64,000 nucleotides of DNA. Origin: Bacteroidota bacterium (GTDB lineage: Bacteria > Bacteroidota > Bacteroidia > Chitinophagales > Chitinophagaceae). Made by a program: the position numbers and the translations under genes. A model generated the notes under the pieces. That model was not told the origin of the DNA. It worked only from the letters and a program-made list of their open reading frames with translations, and did not search any database. Of the stretch, positions 17,812-27,321 are shown one piece after another. Where the stretch lies: contig JACPEA010000007.1 of NCBI GenBank assembly GCA_016183765.1, positions 62,001-126,000 of the forward strand. The letters are read 5' to 3'. Every line of letters starts with the position of its first letter. Position 1 is the stretch's first letter.

Positions 17812-18810
17812 ATGCAGAAAATGCTTGTGATACAAACCGCTTTTATCGGCGATGTGGTACTGGCTACCGGTATCCTCGAAAAACTGCATGCCCATTTTCC
17901 GGATGCCAGTATCTCTCTATTGGTACGCAAAGGCAATGAGTCATTGTTTACAGGACATCCTTTTATACATAATGTACTTGTCTGGGATAAAAAAGGATCT
18001 AAATACGCGAACCTGTTCGCCGTGTTGAAACAGATCCGTCGCAGCAAATACGACCTGGTGATCAATGTACAGCGTTTTGCCGCTACGGGTATCCTCACGG
18101 CTTTCTCCGGGGGCAAACAGACCATTGGGTTTGATAAGAACCCATTCAGTTTCCTGTTCTCAGATGTGGTGCGGCATGTGATCAGTGAAGGCGATCACAC
18201 CATGCATGAGATAGAACGTAACCATGAACTCATCCGTTCCTTTACCGATGATAAAGCGGCCAAACCCAGGTTATACCCCTCTGCGGCCGATATGGCTGCC
18301 GTGGCCGGATGGAAAACCCAGCCTTATGTGTGCATAGCCCCCGCTTCTGTCTGGTTCACCAAACAATTTCCCAAAGAGCAATGGATCCAACTGGTAAAAG
18401 CTTTACCGGAATCGTTGCAGGTATACCTGCTGGGCGCTCCCGGCGACCGGTCACTCTGCGATGAGATCGTTGCAGCCTGCGGTGGGCGCAGCGTGGTGAA
18501 CCTGGCCGGTAAACTGCGTTTCCTGGAATCGGCTGCCCTGCAACAGGATGCGGTTATGAATTATGTGAACGATTCGGCACCGATGCATTTCGCTTCCTCT
18601 GTCAATGCACCGGTAACGGCGGTGTATTGCTCCACCATCCCCGCTTTCGGCTTCGGGCCCTTGTCCGACAACAGCCATGTGGTAGAAGTGACAGAACCCC
18701 TGTCTTGCCGACCCTGCGGGCTGCATGGTAAAAAAGCCTGTCCGCAGGTCCATTTTAACTGTGCCAGGCGCATCACCACCCCGCAATTACTGGCCGTTCT
18801 CTCAAAATGA
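17812..18810 (+). CDS. Glycosyltransferase family 9 (LPS heptosyltransferase-like)
   Basis: A 332-residue GT-B fold enzyme. N-terminal [20 protein letters not shown] is the GT9 signature. The C-terminal half has [20 protein letters not shown] (donor pyrophosphate region), [12 protein letters not shown] and [20 protein letters not shown] with the expected Asp/His pair, and ends with a Cys-bearing tail ([13 protein letters not shown]) common in this family. Members add ADP-heptose or other sugars to lipid A core or surface glycans at the inner membrane. TAGTTTTG at 17800-17807 ends 4 nt before the ATG, so a leaderless mRNA is likely. Confidence 0.9.
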   Translation: MQKMLVIQTAFIGDVVLATGILEKLHAHFPDASISLLVRKGNESLFTGHPFIHNVLVWDKKGSKYANLFAVLKQIRRSKYDLVINVQRFAATGILTAFSGGKQTIGFDKNPFSFLFSDVVRHVISEGDHTMHEIERNHELIRSFTDDKAAKPRLYPSAADMAAVAGWKTQPYVCIAPASVWFTKQFPKEQWIQLVKALPESLQVYLLGAPGDRSLCDEIVAACGGRSVVNLAGKLRFLESAALQQDAVMNYVNDSAPMHFASSVNAPVTAVYCSTIPAFGFGPLSDNSHVVEVTEPLSCRPCGLHGKKACPQVHFNCARRITTPQLLAVLSK

Positions 18811-18844
18811 GGCAATTGGCCAAGCCGCCTTACATTTGCAGCAC

Positions 18845-20263
18845 ATGGATATTGTATGTACAGATAAGGAGTTGGGTATCTTTGAAAAGATAGCTGCGGC
18901 AGCGCAACAGCTGGATGTTCCCTGTTACCTGATCGGCGGTTTTGTGCGCGATAAGATCATTGGCCGTCCTACGAAAGATGCGGATATTGTTTGTATGGGC
19001 GACGGTATTGAACTGGCGCATGCCGTGGCTGCGGCATTCCGTCCCAAGCCAACGGTGGCTTATTTCAAGACATTCGGCACCGCCCAGATCAAACTCGACG
19101 ATTTTGAGATAGAATTCGTTGGCGCTCGAAAAGAAAGTTACAGCCAGAACAGCCGCAAGCCCGAAGTATTGCCGGGATCACTGGAAGACGACCAGAACCG
19201 TCGCGATTTTACCATCAATGCTCTTGCCATCAGTCTGAACCAAGCGGATTTCGGTACACTGGTAGACCCGTTTAACGGACTTCAGGATATAGAACGGAAG
19301 GTATTGCAAACACCACTGGCTCCCCTGCAGACTTTCAGTGATGACCCGCTGCGGATGATGCGCGCCATCCGTTTTGCATCGCAGCTCGGCTTCGAAATTG
19401 CGGAAGAGACTTTCCGGGCCATCCGGGATAATACGCATCGGATCAGGATCGTGTCGCAGGAGCGTATCACGGATGAGCTGAACAAGATCATGCTGAGCAG
19501 TAAACCCTCTGTTGGCTGGGACCTATTGTTCCGCTCTGGTTTGTTACAGGTCATTTTTCCACAAATGGTGGACCTGTACGGCGCAGAATATGTAGATGGA
19601 AAAGGGCATAAAGATAATTTCTACCATACCCTGCAGGTGTTGGATAATATTTCAGAAAATACCGGAGATCTGTGGATCCGCTGGGCCGCATTACTGCACG
19701 ATATCGGCAAACCACCTACCAAAAAATTTGAAGAGGGACATGGCTGGACCTTTCATGGCCACGAAGTGGTAGGGGCGAGGATGGTACCGAAGATATTTAC
19801 GCGTCTCAAACTTCCCCTGAATGAAAAGATGCGCATGGTGCAGAAACTGGTGTTGCTGCACCTGCGCCCCATCAGCCTGACCAAAGAGAATATCACCGAC
19901 AGTGCTATCCGCAGGTTGTTGTTCGATGCAGGCGAAGATATCGACCATCTCATGATGTTATGCGAGGCGGATATTACCAGCAAGAACCCCAATAAGGTGA
20001 AACGTTTCCTGAAGAATTTCGAAATGGTGCGCAAACGCCTGCAGGAAGTAGAGGAGAGCGATAAGATCCGTAACTGGCAGCCACCGATCTCGGGAGAAAT
20101 GATCATGGCCAAATTCGGACTTGCTCCCGGCAAAACCGTAGGTGTCATCAAAGATGCCATCCGGGAAGCGATCCTTGATGGACTGATCCCCAACGATTTT
20201 GATGCAGCCCATACTTTCATGTTGCAAAAAGCAGCCGAGCTGAACTTGTCGGCGGTGGAATAA
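18845..20263 (+). CDS. CCA-adding-type tRNA nucleotidyltransferase (PcnB family) with HD domain
   Basis: A 472-residue enzyme expected to complete tRNA 3' CCA ends, which the tRNA-Leu gene here does not encode. Class II nucleotidyltransferase head: [15 protein letters not shown], the metal site DADIV, and the basic [15 protein letters not shown]-binding neck: [19 protein letters not shown]-terminal HD phosphohydrolase domain: [15 protein letters not shown] and [14 protein letters not shown] at 18845 follows TACATTTG (18831-18838) by 6 nt, suggesting a leaderless transcript; the frame is open further upstream but lies within the GT9 gene. PcnB-family members that act as poly(A) polymerases look similar. 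Confidence 0.92.
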   Translation: MDIVCTDKELGIFEKIAAAAQQLDVPCYLIGGFVRDKIIGRPTKDADIVCMGDGIELAHAVAAAFRPKPTVAYFKTFGTAQIKLDDFEIEFVGARKESYSQNSRKPEVLPGSLEDDQNRRDFTINALAISLNQADFGTLVDPFNGLQDIERKVLQTPLAPLQTFSDDPLRMMRAIRFASQLGFEIAEETFRAIRDNTHRIRIVSQERITDELNKIMLSSKPSVGWDLLFRSGLLQVIFPQMVDLYGAEYVDGKGHKDNFYHTLQVLDNISENTGDLWIRWAALLHDIGKPPTKKFEEGHGWTFHGHEVVGARMVPKIFTRLKLPLNEKMRMVQKLVLLHLRPISLTKENITDSAIRRLLFDAGEDIDHLMMLCEADITSKNPNKVKRFLKNFEMVRKRLQEVEESDKIRNWQPPISGEMIMAKFGLAPGKTVGVIKDAIREAILDGLIPNDFDAAHTFMLQKAAELNLSAVE

Positions 20264-20279
20264 ATTGTAGTTTTGTGAA

Positions 20280-20326
20280 TGGTGAGTAATGAGTCGTGAG
20301 TAGTGAGTTGTCAGTAGTGAGTTTTT
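20280..20326 (+). repeat. Degenerate GAGTAGT-type word repeat
   Basis: About five imperfect copies of a GTAGTGAGT-like word (GGTGAGTAATGAGTCGTGAG and onward) fill the spacer between the CCA-type gene and the next gene. Similar low-complexity word arrays occur at 20941, 29729 and 38401. Confidence 0.6.
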
Positions 20327-20361
20327 TGTTAGATAAACCAACAAATCAATAAAACAACCGA

Positions 20362-20940
20362 ATGGCTATATTAAAATTCCGGATCTACCTGGAAGAAGAT
20401 GATGCAGTATACCGAGATGTGGTGATCAAACATACGCAGAACTTCCAGGAGTTGCATTTCGCCATCTTGAAATCGTACGAGTTCGATTCTAAACACAAAG
20501 CCACTTTTTACCGCAGCAACGATAACTGGCAGCGGGGAAGGGAGATCAGTTTTGAAAGGTATGATAAACCCTATGTGGCGGAACCCCTGCTGATGGCGGA
20601 AGTGACCATTGGTTCGGAGATCCGTGATACCAACCAGAAGTTCATCTACGAATATGATTTTGAAAAACACTGGCTGTTCCTGGTAGAACTGATCAATGTA
20701 AGCAAGGAAGAAAGCAACAAACTTGCTTATCCCGCCGTTACCCGCGTAGAAGGTATTGGCCCGCAGCAATACGGGACCAAGAGCCTGCTGGGAGATAAAT
20801 TCACCGACATAGAAGAAAAATATGACCTCGCAGAAGCCGCCGAAGGTTTTGGAACCGAAGGCGATGATGGCGATACCGATACCGAGGCCGATGAAGAGGA
20901 AGCCGCTGATGATAGTACGGGGCAGGAGGAAGATTTTTAG
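20362..20940 (+). CDS. Plasmid pRiA4b ORF-3-like / TnpR-passenger-family protein with acidic tail
   Basis: A 192-residue protein. Residues 1-140 match the pRiA4b ORF-3-like fold: ILKFRIYLEEDDAVYRDVVI, FQELHFAILKSYEFDSKHKA, FIYEYDFEKHWLFLVELI and AYPAVTRVEGIGPQQYG. The last 45 residues are extremely acidic (runs of Asp/Glu/Gly/Thr, ending GQEEDF). Function unknown; despite the mobile-element family name, nothing mobile surrounds it here. It lies between the CCA-type gene and miaA with repeat arrays on both sides. Confidence 0.75.
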   Translation: MAILKFRIYLEEDDAVYRDVVIKHTQNFQELHFAILKSYEFDSKHKATFYRSNDNWQRGREISFERYDKPYVAEPLLMAEVTIGSEIRDTNQKFIYEYDFEKHWLFLVELINVSKEESNKLAYPAVTRVEGIGPQQYGTKSLLGDKFTDIEEKYDLAEAAEGFGTEGDDGDTDTEADEEEAADDSTGQEEDF

Positions 20941-20954
20941 GGGAGGGCTAAAAG

Positions 20955-21194
20955 GGTTAAATTGGTTAAAAGGGTTAAAAAAAGAGTTAAAGTAGTTAAA
21001 GAGGAGAATGACAGAAGTGTTTTGGAGCATAGGATTCACATAGCCCTGCATAACCATTGAGACCATTTTCTATCTTATTCATCGTTCCTTACATCCCATT
21101 CCCTTTCTTTATTTTCCCCCTTTACCTCCCCCTCTAACCAATCTACCCCCTTTAACACGCTTTAACTATTTTAACCCTTTTAACCAATTTAACC
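20955..21194. repeat. Perfect 26-bp inverted repeat within TTAAA-rich word arrays
   Basis: The left arm 20955-20980 and right arm 21169-21194 are exact reverse complements over 26 bp, with a 188-bp spacer. The left arm reads GGTTAAATTGGTTAAAAGGG then TTAAAA. Both arms lie in longer degenerate arrays of GGTTAAA words (20941-21008 and 21120-21194). The right arm ends 6 bp before the miaA ATG. The spacer contains no gene that I can see. Confidence 0.85.
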
Positions 21195-21200
21195 TCCCCC

Positions 21201-22100
21201 ATGCAGCCAACCATCATCCTCATCGCCGGACCCACTGCTGTTGGTAAGACTGCCTTTGCCATAGAAGTGGCAAAACATTTTCAAACGGAGATCATTTCTG
21301 CCGATTCGCGCCAGTGTTACCGCGAGATGAGGATCGGTGTTGCCAGGCCTTCGGAGCAGGAACTGGCAGCAGTGAAGCACCATTTTATCGCTTCGCATTC
21401 CGTAACAGAGGATCTGAATGCAGGCAGTTTCGAAAAATATGCGCTGGCTGCTGCTGAAGTCATTTTTCAGCACCATCCTGTAGCGGTGATGGTGGGAGGA
21501 ACCGGTTTGTATATCAAGGCTTTTTGTGAAGGCATCGACCCCATGCCGGAAGTACCGGATGCCGTGCGGCAGGAAGTGATCAAAGGGTATGAGCAAAAAG
21601 GATTAATCTGGTTGCAGAAAGAACTGCAAACAAAAGATCCGGCATTCTGGGCAGTTGCAGAAAAACAGAATCCACAGCGTTTGATGCGCGCACTGGAAGT
21701 ATGCAATGCCACCGGACAATCCATCCTGGTATTCAGAACAGCAAAAAAACGGGAACGTCCTTTCCGTGTGATCAAGATAGGATTAGATCTGCCCAAAGAG
21801 CAATTGCATGAACGTATCCACCTGCGGGTTGACCGGATGATGCAGGAGGGATTACTGGAAGAAGTGAGATCATTAGTGCCCTGCCGATCACATAACGCGC
21901 TGCAAACGGTGGGATACCGGGAGTTATTCGAACACCTGGATGGCGGTTGCAGCCTGGAAGAAGCCGTGAACCATATCAAGACCAATACCCGTCATTACGC
22001 CAAACGACAGCTTACCTGGTTCCGGAAGGATCAGGCGTTTCAATGGTATGAACCTTCGGCAGCTGCCGTACAGCAGGTGGTGACGCTGGTGAAAGGTTAA
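21201..22100 (+). CDS. miaA: tRNA dimethylallyltransferase
   Basis: A 299-residue enzyme that transfers a dimethylallyl group to N6 of A37 in tRNAs reading UNN codons. P-loop ILIAGPTAVGKTAFAIEVA at the N-terminus, then ISADSRQCYREMRIG (catalytic Asp), VAVMVGGTGLYIKAFCEGI, AEKNPQRLMRALEV-type substrate loop and the C-terminal LQTVGYRELFEHLDG with TRHYAKRQLTWFRK. Length matches the family. The start is 6 bp after one arm of a perfect inverted repeat, which could affect expression. Confidence 0.97.
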   Translation: MQPTIILIAGPTAVGKTAFAIEVAKHFQTEIISADSRQCYREMRIGVARPSEQELAAVKHHFIASHSVTEDLNAGSFEKYALAAAEVIFQHHPVAVMVGGTGLYIKAFCEGIDPMPEVPDAVRQEVIKGYEQKGLIWLQKELQTKDPAFWAVAEKQNPQRLMRALEVCNATGQSILVFRTAKKRERPFRVIKIGLDLPKEQLHERIHLRVDRMMQEGLLEEVRSLVPCRSHNALQTVGYRELFEHLDGGCSLEEAVNHIKTNTRHYAKRQLTWFRKDQAFQWYEPSAAAVQQVVTLVKG

Positions 22101-22118
22101 AAAAATATTAGCTGTTGT

Positions 22119-22143
22119 GTAATAATCGCTCCTTTATTATTAC
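22119..22143. repeat. AT-rich hairpin after miaA
   Basis: GTAATAAT (22119-22126) and ATTATTAC (22136-22143) form an 8-bp stem around a 9-nt loop, 18 bp after the miaA stop. It could be a weak terminator or an operator for the M16 operon that starts at 22206. Confidence 0.5.
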
Positions 22144-22205
22144 AAATAATATTAATTCGTTTATCTTTCAGGTATTCGATACGGAAACCTATCAAAAAAA
22201 CAGTT

Positions 22206-23531
22206 ATGCGAAAATGGCTTATGGCCCTGCCGGCTGTTCTGTTGTTTGTCAACAGCACACAGGCGCAGGCACCCAAAATTACTTTTGAGAAATACACATT
22301 GCCCAACGGCTTAACGGTGATCCTGCACCAGGATAAAACGGCGCCGGTAGTGGCAGTGTCGGCCCTGTATCATGTGGGTTCGAAGAATGAAGACACGGCA
22401 CGCACCGGTTTTGCGCATTTTTTTGAACACCTCATGTTTGAAGGAAGTGACAATGTTAAAAGAGGCGATTTTGATAAATATACTTCCAATGCGGGTGGTT
22501 ATAACAACGCCAATACCACGCAGGACAGGACCTATTATTATGAACTGTTCCCCAGTAACCAGGTAGCATTGGGTCTTTGGTTGGAGAGTGAGCGTATGTT
22601 ACATGCCAAGATCGAAGATATTGGTGTGAATACGCAGAAGGAAGTGGTGAAAGAAGAAAAACGCCAAAGGATCGATAACCAGCCTTACGGAACCATCATC
22701 GGAGAGATTTTCAAGAGGGCATTCAGGGAGCATCCTTATAAATGGCAACCTATTGGCTCGCTGGAGCACTTAAGCAGGGCGAAACTTTCCGATTTTATCC
22801 ATTTTTATAAAACCTTTTATGTACCCAACAATTGTGTATTGAGTATCGCAGGAGATATTGATATACCGCAACTGAAACAACAGATCAGCGCTTATTTCGG
22901 ACCAATCCCCAAAGGTGTTAAGTCCATACCCAGGCCTTCCGTTACCGAACCGCCATTGGGTGGAGAAGTGCGGGACGTGATCGAGGATAATATCCAACTG
23001 CCTGCCGTGGTACAGGCCTATCGTTCTCCCAAACAGGGCAGTGAGGAATATTATGCGTTCAATGTGCTGTCATCGCTGCTTTCAGGAGGTAACTCTTCCC
23101 GGATGAACAAAGCCATCGTGGATGAAAAACAACTGGCCGTGCAGGCAGGGGCTTTTAACTATGCCCTGGAAGATGCCGGCCTGTTCATCACTTTCGGGAT
23201 TGCCAATATGAACGTGAAACCGGAGGACCTGGAGAAAGAGATACAGGTAGTAGTGGATGGTGTGAAGGAAAAACTGGTAGATGAACGCGAATTTGAAAAA
23301 GTCAGGAACAAGATCACCACAGATTTTGTGAACCGGAATGCCTCTATGGCGGGTATCGCTGAGTCGCTGGCCAATTACCAGGTCTATTTCGGCGATGCCA
23401 ACCTGGTCAATACAGAGATTAACCGTTACAACAAAGTTACCCGTGAAGACCTGATGAAAGTGGCACATAAATACCTGAATAAAGAGAACCGGGTTACACT
23501 GTATTATGTACCCAAAGGATCCAGGAAATAA
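22206..23531 (+). CDS. M16 family zinc peptidase, catalytic partner
   Basis: A 441-residue insulinase/processing-peptidase-type (M16B) protein. A signal peptide (MRKWLMALPAVLLFVNSTQA) exports it. The inverted zinc motif HFFEH is in FAHFFEHLMFEGS, and the distal Glu in ENTQKEVVKEEKRQRIDN-type sequence (NTQKEVVKEEKR). The R/Y substrate-binding region is in its C-terminal half. The following gene encodes a paralogue without the zinc motif 38 bp downstream, giving the usual catalytic/non-catalytic pair, which probably forms one heterodimer in the periplasm. Confidence 0.93.
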   Translation: MRKWLMALPAVLLFVNSTQAQAPKITFEKYTLPNGLTVILHQDKTAPVVAVSALYHVGSKNEDTARTGFAHFFEHLMFEGSDNVKRGDFDKYTSNAGGYNNANTTQDRTYYYELFPSNQVALGLWLESERMLHAKIEDIGVNTQKEVVKEEKRQRIDNQPYGTIIGEIFKRAFREHPYKWQPIGSLEHLSRAKLSDFIHFYKTFYVPNNCVLSIAGDIDIPQLKQQISAYFGPIPKGVKSIPRPSVTEPPLGGEVRDVIEDNIQLPAVVQAYRSPKQGSEEYYAFNVLSSLLSGGNSSRMNKAIVDEKQLAVQAGAFNYALEDAGLFITFGIANMNVKPEDLEKEIQVVVDGVKEKLVDEREFEKVRNKITTDFVNRNASMAGIAESLANYQVYFGDANLVNTEINRYNKVTREDLMKVAHKYLNKENRVTLYYVPKGSRK

Positions 23532-23569
23532 GCAGTGTTCCGCTGATTCAACAACTTAAACACAAGAAC

Positions 23570-25639
23570 ATGAAAAAGATATTCCTATACTTACTGATAA
23601 TTGCGCCGATGGCCGTGATGGCACAGGTGAAGATCAACAGAACCCAGGCGCCCAAACCAGGGCCCGCGCCCGTGATCAAGGTGGGGGAGCCCGCCTCTTT
23701 TACACTGGCCAACGGCTTACGCGTATTCGTGGTGCAGAATACCAAACTGCCGAGGGTGTCGGCCACACTTACCATCGACCGCGAAGCGATCCGGGAAGGT
23801 GATAAAGCCGGTCTGGTCAGTATGGCCGGTCAGCTATTCCGCCGGGGAACCACCCGCATGAAAAAAGCCGTGCTGGACGAAGAGATCGATTTTCTGGGGG
23901 CCAACATCAATACTTCGGCACGTAGTGTCAGTGGAGGATCGCTTAAGAATAATTTCAGTAAACTGTTTACGCTGATGGCCGATATTGCCCTGCGTCCTTC
24001 TTTTCCTGCTGATGAGCTGGAGAAGATCCGCCGGCAGGAATTATCCGGGCTGGCCCAGGCTAAGGAAGATGCCAATGCCATTGCAGAGAATGTGGTAAGT
24101 CGCTTAGTGTATGGGAAAGACCATCCCTACGGTGAAATAGAGACTGAAGAGACCGTCAAAAAGATTACGGTAGAAGATATCAACGCGTATTATACCACTT
24201 ACTGGAAACCGAATATCGCCTACCTGATCTTTGTGGGAGATATTACATCTGAAGAAGCCAGGAAGCTGGCAGAAACGCATTTTGGCAGCTGGCAGAAGGG
24301 AGAATTGCCAGCACAGGATTTTGCGATGCCGGCGGCTCCGGCCAAAACTTATATCGCTATCGTGGACAGGCCCAGTTCCGTGCAGAGTGTGATCAACCTG
24401 GTTACACCGGTACAATTGAAACCCGGCGCACCTGACGCTATTGCAGGTTCTGTGATGAACAACCTGCTGGGTAATGGTTCTTCCGGCAGGCTGTATAAGA
24501 ACCTGCGCGAGAAACATGGGTTTACCTATGGCGCTTATTCATCGCTGCAGGCAGATAAACTGGTTGGGAACTTTACAGCCAGTGCTTCTGTGCGTAATGA
24601 GAAGACAGACAGCGCCATTGGCCAGTTCTTTGTGGAGCTGAACCGGATACGTAGTGAAGCGGTGAGCAATGAAGACCTGAACCGGTCTAAAAATGAAATG
24701 AGCGGCAGTTTTGCCCGCTCGCTGGAAAGTCCAGCCACCATTGCCAATTTTGCGTTGAATGTGGCACGTTATGGATTGCCCGGGGATTATTACCAGAATT
24801 ATCTGAAAAATCTGTCGGCAGTAGACAACAACGCCGTACAGGCCATGGCCAATAAATATGTGACACCCGGCAAGATGCATGTGGTGATCGTGGGTAACGC
24901 GAAACAGATCGCACCGGGATTGGAAAAGTATGGAGAACTGAGGTATTTTGATGTGTATGGTAATGAAAAAGCAGCCCCTGCCGAAAAGAAAGCAGGAGCC
25001 GATATTACCCCAACCGCAGTTCTGAACAAAGCCATTGAAGCACAGGGTGGAGAAGCAGCCATCACTGCATTAAAAGATGTATCCATGAAAGGAACGGCCA
25101 GCGTGAATGGACAGAGTCTCGATTTTTCTGCGTTATATGTGCTTCCTTCAGGTTATCTCCAGTATATCAGCATGGGTGGTATCGCCGTAGCCAAACAGAT
25201 GACGAAAAATGGTACCTATCAGGTAACACAGCAGGGTATGGAGCAGCAATTGAAAGACGAGGATAAAGAGGAACTGGATGAAGCCGCTTCGCTGGTACCT
25301 GAACTGTATATGCAGAAAAAAGGCGGGTACAGCTATGCGGTAAAAGGCATTGAACAGGTAGAAGGGAAAGATGCCTATAACCTGGAGATCAGATCACCTA
25401 AAGGAAGAACCGTGAATTTCTTTTATGATGTGGCAACCGGTTTGCGCGTAAAGGAAGTCCGTACCCAGGAAGTCCCGGGAGGTAAAATAATGATCAGTGT
25501 CAACAATACAGAATACAAGATATTTAATGGTGTGAAACTTCCTGTAAAACTGCTGATGGACACCGGTCAGTTCAAGATCAATACCGAGATCTCTGAGACC
25601 AAAGTGAACCAGGGATTGACGTTGGACGATATCAAATAA
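23570..25639 (+). CDS. M16 family protein, non-catalytic partner, with extra C-terminal domain
   Basis: A 689-residue exported protein (MKKIFLYLLIIAPMAVMA signal). Residues about 40-450 form the M16 fold, but the HxxEH site is replaced (GLVSMAGQLFRRGTTRM), so it cannot bind zinc there. The distal half retains SSGRLYKNLREKHGFTYGAYS, the R/Y element that positions substrate. Residues about 480-689 add a lipoprotein-sorting-like beta domain (VLNKAIEAQGGEAAITALKD, GLRVKEVRTQEVPGGKIMI). It probably supports the preceding catalytic partner. Confidence 0.9.
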   Translation: MKKIFLYLLIIAPMAVMAQVKINRTQAPKPGPAPVIKVGEPASFTLANGLRVFVVQNTKLPRVSATLTIDREAIREGDKAGLVSMAGQLFRRGTTRMKKAVLDEEIDFLGANINTSARSVSGGSLKNNFSKLFTLMADIALRPSFPADELEKIRRQELSGLAQAKEDANAIAENVVSRLVYGKDHPYGEIETEETVKKITVEDINAYYTTYWKPNIAYLIFVGDITSEEARKLAETHFGSWQKGELPAQDFAMPAAPAKTYIAIVDRPSSVQSVINLVTPVQLKPGAPDAIAGSVMNNLLGNGSSGRLYKNLREKHGFTYGAYSSLQADKLVGNFTASASVRNEKTDSAIGQFFVELNRIRSEAVSNEDLNRSKNEMSGSFARSLESPATIANFALNVARYGLPGDYYQNYLKNLSAVDNNAVQAMANKYVTPGKMHVVIVGNAKQIAPGLEKYGELRYFDVYGNEKAAPAEKKAGADITPTAVLNKAIEAQGGEAAITALKDVSMKGTASVNGQSLDFSALYVLPSGYLQYISMGGIAVAKQMTKNGTYQVTQQGMEQQLKDEDKEELDEAASLVPELYMQKKGGYSYAVKGIEQVEGKDAYNLEIRSPKGRTVNFFYDVATGLRVKEVRTQEVPGGKIMISVNNTEYKIFNGVKLPVKLLMDTGQFKINTEISETKVNQGLTLDDIK

Positions 25640-25652
25640 GTAATGCCTCGAA

Positions 25653-25689
25653 ATCAATAAGGCCAGTTGAAACAACTGGCCTTATTGAT
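25653..25689. terminator. 17-bp perfect hairpin between convergent genes
   Basis: Positions 25653-25669 pair perfectly with 25673-25689 around an AAA loop. It lies between the stop of the M16 partner and the stop of the leftward FadL-like gene. T tracts are short, so it is probably a bidirectional or Rho-assisted terminator. Confidence 0.8.
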
Positions 25690-25710
25690 GATGGCAGGAG
25701 GAGACTCCGA

Positions 25711-27243
25711 TCAGAATTTACATCCGAAGGTCATCATGATAGTGCCTCTGCCACCCGTTTGCGTGGCGAATGTGTTGGGTTTGTCGTTCAGGCGATAGGC
25801 GAACTGCGCATCTTTGGTAAACATATGCGAATAGGTAAGGTCGATAAAAATGCCGTTATCGCGGTAACCCACTCCGCCAGATGCCAGGATACGGTTGGCT
25901 TTCAGCGCCGCATCGGCATAAGGGCTTCCATAATAGGCGCCGCCGATCCGGAACATGATGGTGTGCAGTTTCAGCTCACCGCCCAGGCGCAGGTTGATAT
26001 TTCCTTTATAAGTGTCTTTGATACCTTCATTTACAATACTGTAATAATCCCTGAGGGCTTGGTCTGATTTATCCGCTGCGGAAAAACGGGCACCCCGGTA
26101 GTTCACATATTCCAGGTCGGCGCTGATAAATGCGCGCTGCCTGCGGGTATCGCTGATCTCACGGAATACGTAACTGGCACTGATGATGGCCCTCCAGGGC
26201 GTGATCATATTGTATTTACGTTCGCCGGAACGGCCGCTGTTCAGCGCATTGCTGCTGGCGGTACGGATGCCTGCATAACTTTCTGTGTTGGCGGTGATGG
26301 AAGAACTGATCTTGTCGGTATAACCCATCAACTGCGGACTGTGAAAGGCAAAACCGATGCGCCAGTATTCTTTTGGTTTGTAGATCGTTCCCAGTTTCAC
26401 ACCTACGCCAATACCCTGTGAGGAAAAGTTCTCGGTGTACTCAAATGATTTGAAGTGATTATCGGAACGGCTGGTGGCATCCGTTTCGCTGTAAGTAAGG
26501 TTGCGCCGGTAACTGATCACCGGGATGGTGAGACTGCCGCCTACATACATTTTATCTTCCAGGTTACCGGCAAGGCCGAGTGCAATCTCATGATAACCGC
26601 CAAAAGTACTGGCGTCGTACGATTGATTCACGCCGCTGGAGATAGGCACCAGGCTCTGGTAACCAATCACCGATCCGCCCGGGCCGCTCAACGTATCGAT
26701 CAGGAAAGTGCGGAACGCAAGGGAAGATCCAAAGATATAATTGTTCAAAGCTGCATTGGTATCGGCCCGGTCGCGGGTAAGTTCTTCCAGGTATTGCTCT
26801 GTAAAAGAACTCATGTTATTGAATCCCTTGAACTGGATATGATTGTTGTAATTGGCCACCTGGTTCACCGAAATGGCAACGGCGCTGCTGGTCCATTTGC
26901 GTTCCCTGCCGTTGTTGGATGAGCTCAGGATGAACCCGGAAGCGCCGTAATTAAAATTATTCCGGTTGCTGAGGGTGTCGGTGCCCCGGTAGTTGAACTT
27001 ATTCCTGTTCAGGCCAAAGCCCGGACTCAAAACAAATTCATTCGTTTTGAATAGGCCGATACCTGCTGGATTCACGTGGTTGGCGGTGATATCGCCGCCC
27101 AGTGATCCCATCACACCTCCGGTAGCCATGTTGCGACCGGTACCGTTCTGGGTAAACCAGGCAGTGCGTAAGGCATCATCGGGGTTTTGGGCAAACAGGG
27201 TGGTAGTGGCTATGGAAAATAGAACGAGTAGACATTTTTTCAT
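25711..27243 (-). CDS. OmpP1/FadL-like outer-membrane protein
   Basis: A 510-residue beta-barrel protein. Signal peptide MKKCLLVLFSIATTTLFAQ, then DALRTAWFTQNGTGRNMATG and GSLGGDITANHVNPAGIGLF, the hatch-like N-terminal segment typical of FadL relatives (NPAG motif). The rest alternates aromatic strands and Asn/Ser-rich loops and ends MMTFGCKF. FadL proteins import hydrophobic compounds across the outer membrane; the substrate here is unknown. A lipoprotein gene lies 78 bp upstream on the same strand. Confidence 0.78.
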   Translation of the reverse strand: MKKCLLVLFSIATTTLFAQNPDDALRTAWFTQNGTGRNMATGGVMGSLGGDITANHVNPAGIGLFKTNEFVLSPGFGLNRNKFNYRGTDTLSNRNNFNYGASGFILSSSNNGRERKWTSSAVAISVNQVANYNNHIQFKGFNNMSSFTEQYLEELTRDRADTNAALNNYIFGSSLAFRTFLIDTLSGPGGSVIGYQSLVPISSGVNQSYDASTFGGYHEIALGLAGNLEDKMYVGGSLTIPVISYRRNLTYSETDATSRSDNHFKSFEYTENFSSQGIGVGVKLGTIYKPKEYWRIGFAFHSPQLMGYTDKISSSITANTESYAGIRTASSNALNSGRSGERKYNMITPWRAIISASYVFREISDTRRQRAFISADLEYVNYRGARFSAADKSDQALRDYYSIVNEGIKDTYKGNINLRLGGELKLHTIMFRIGGAYYGSPYADAALKANRILASGGVGYRDNGIFIDLTYSHMFTKDAQFAYRLNDKPNTFATQTGGRGTIMMTFGCKF

Positions 27244-27321
27244 ACAAGTGTTTTTGGATACACGAGGAACGTGCAGACCTGACCAGGCGTTTAATAATGG
27301 AAAGATGACTATTGGAAGGCT

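Noticed and set aside
20362..20940. Transposon remnant because of the TnpR-passenger family name
   Set aside because: No transposase, resolvase or terminal repeats surround it; the 26-bp inverted repeat lies after it and does not enclose it.
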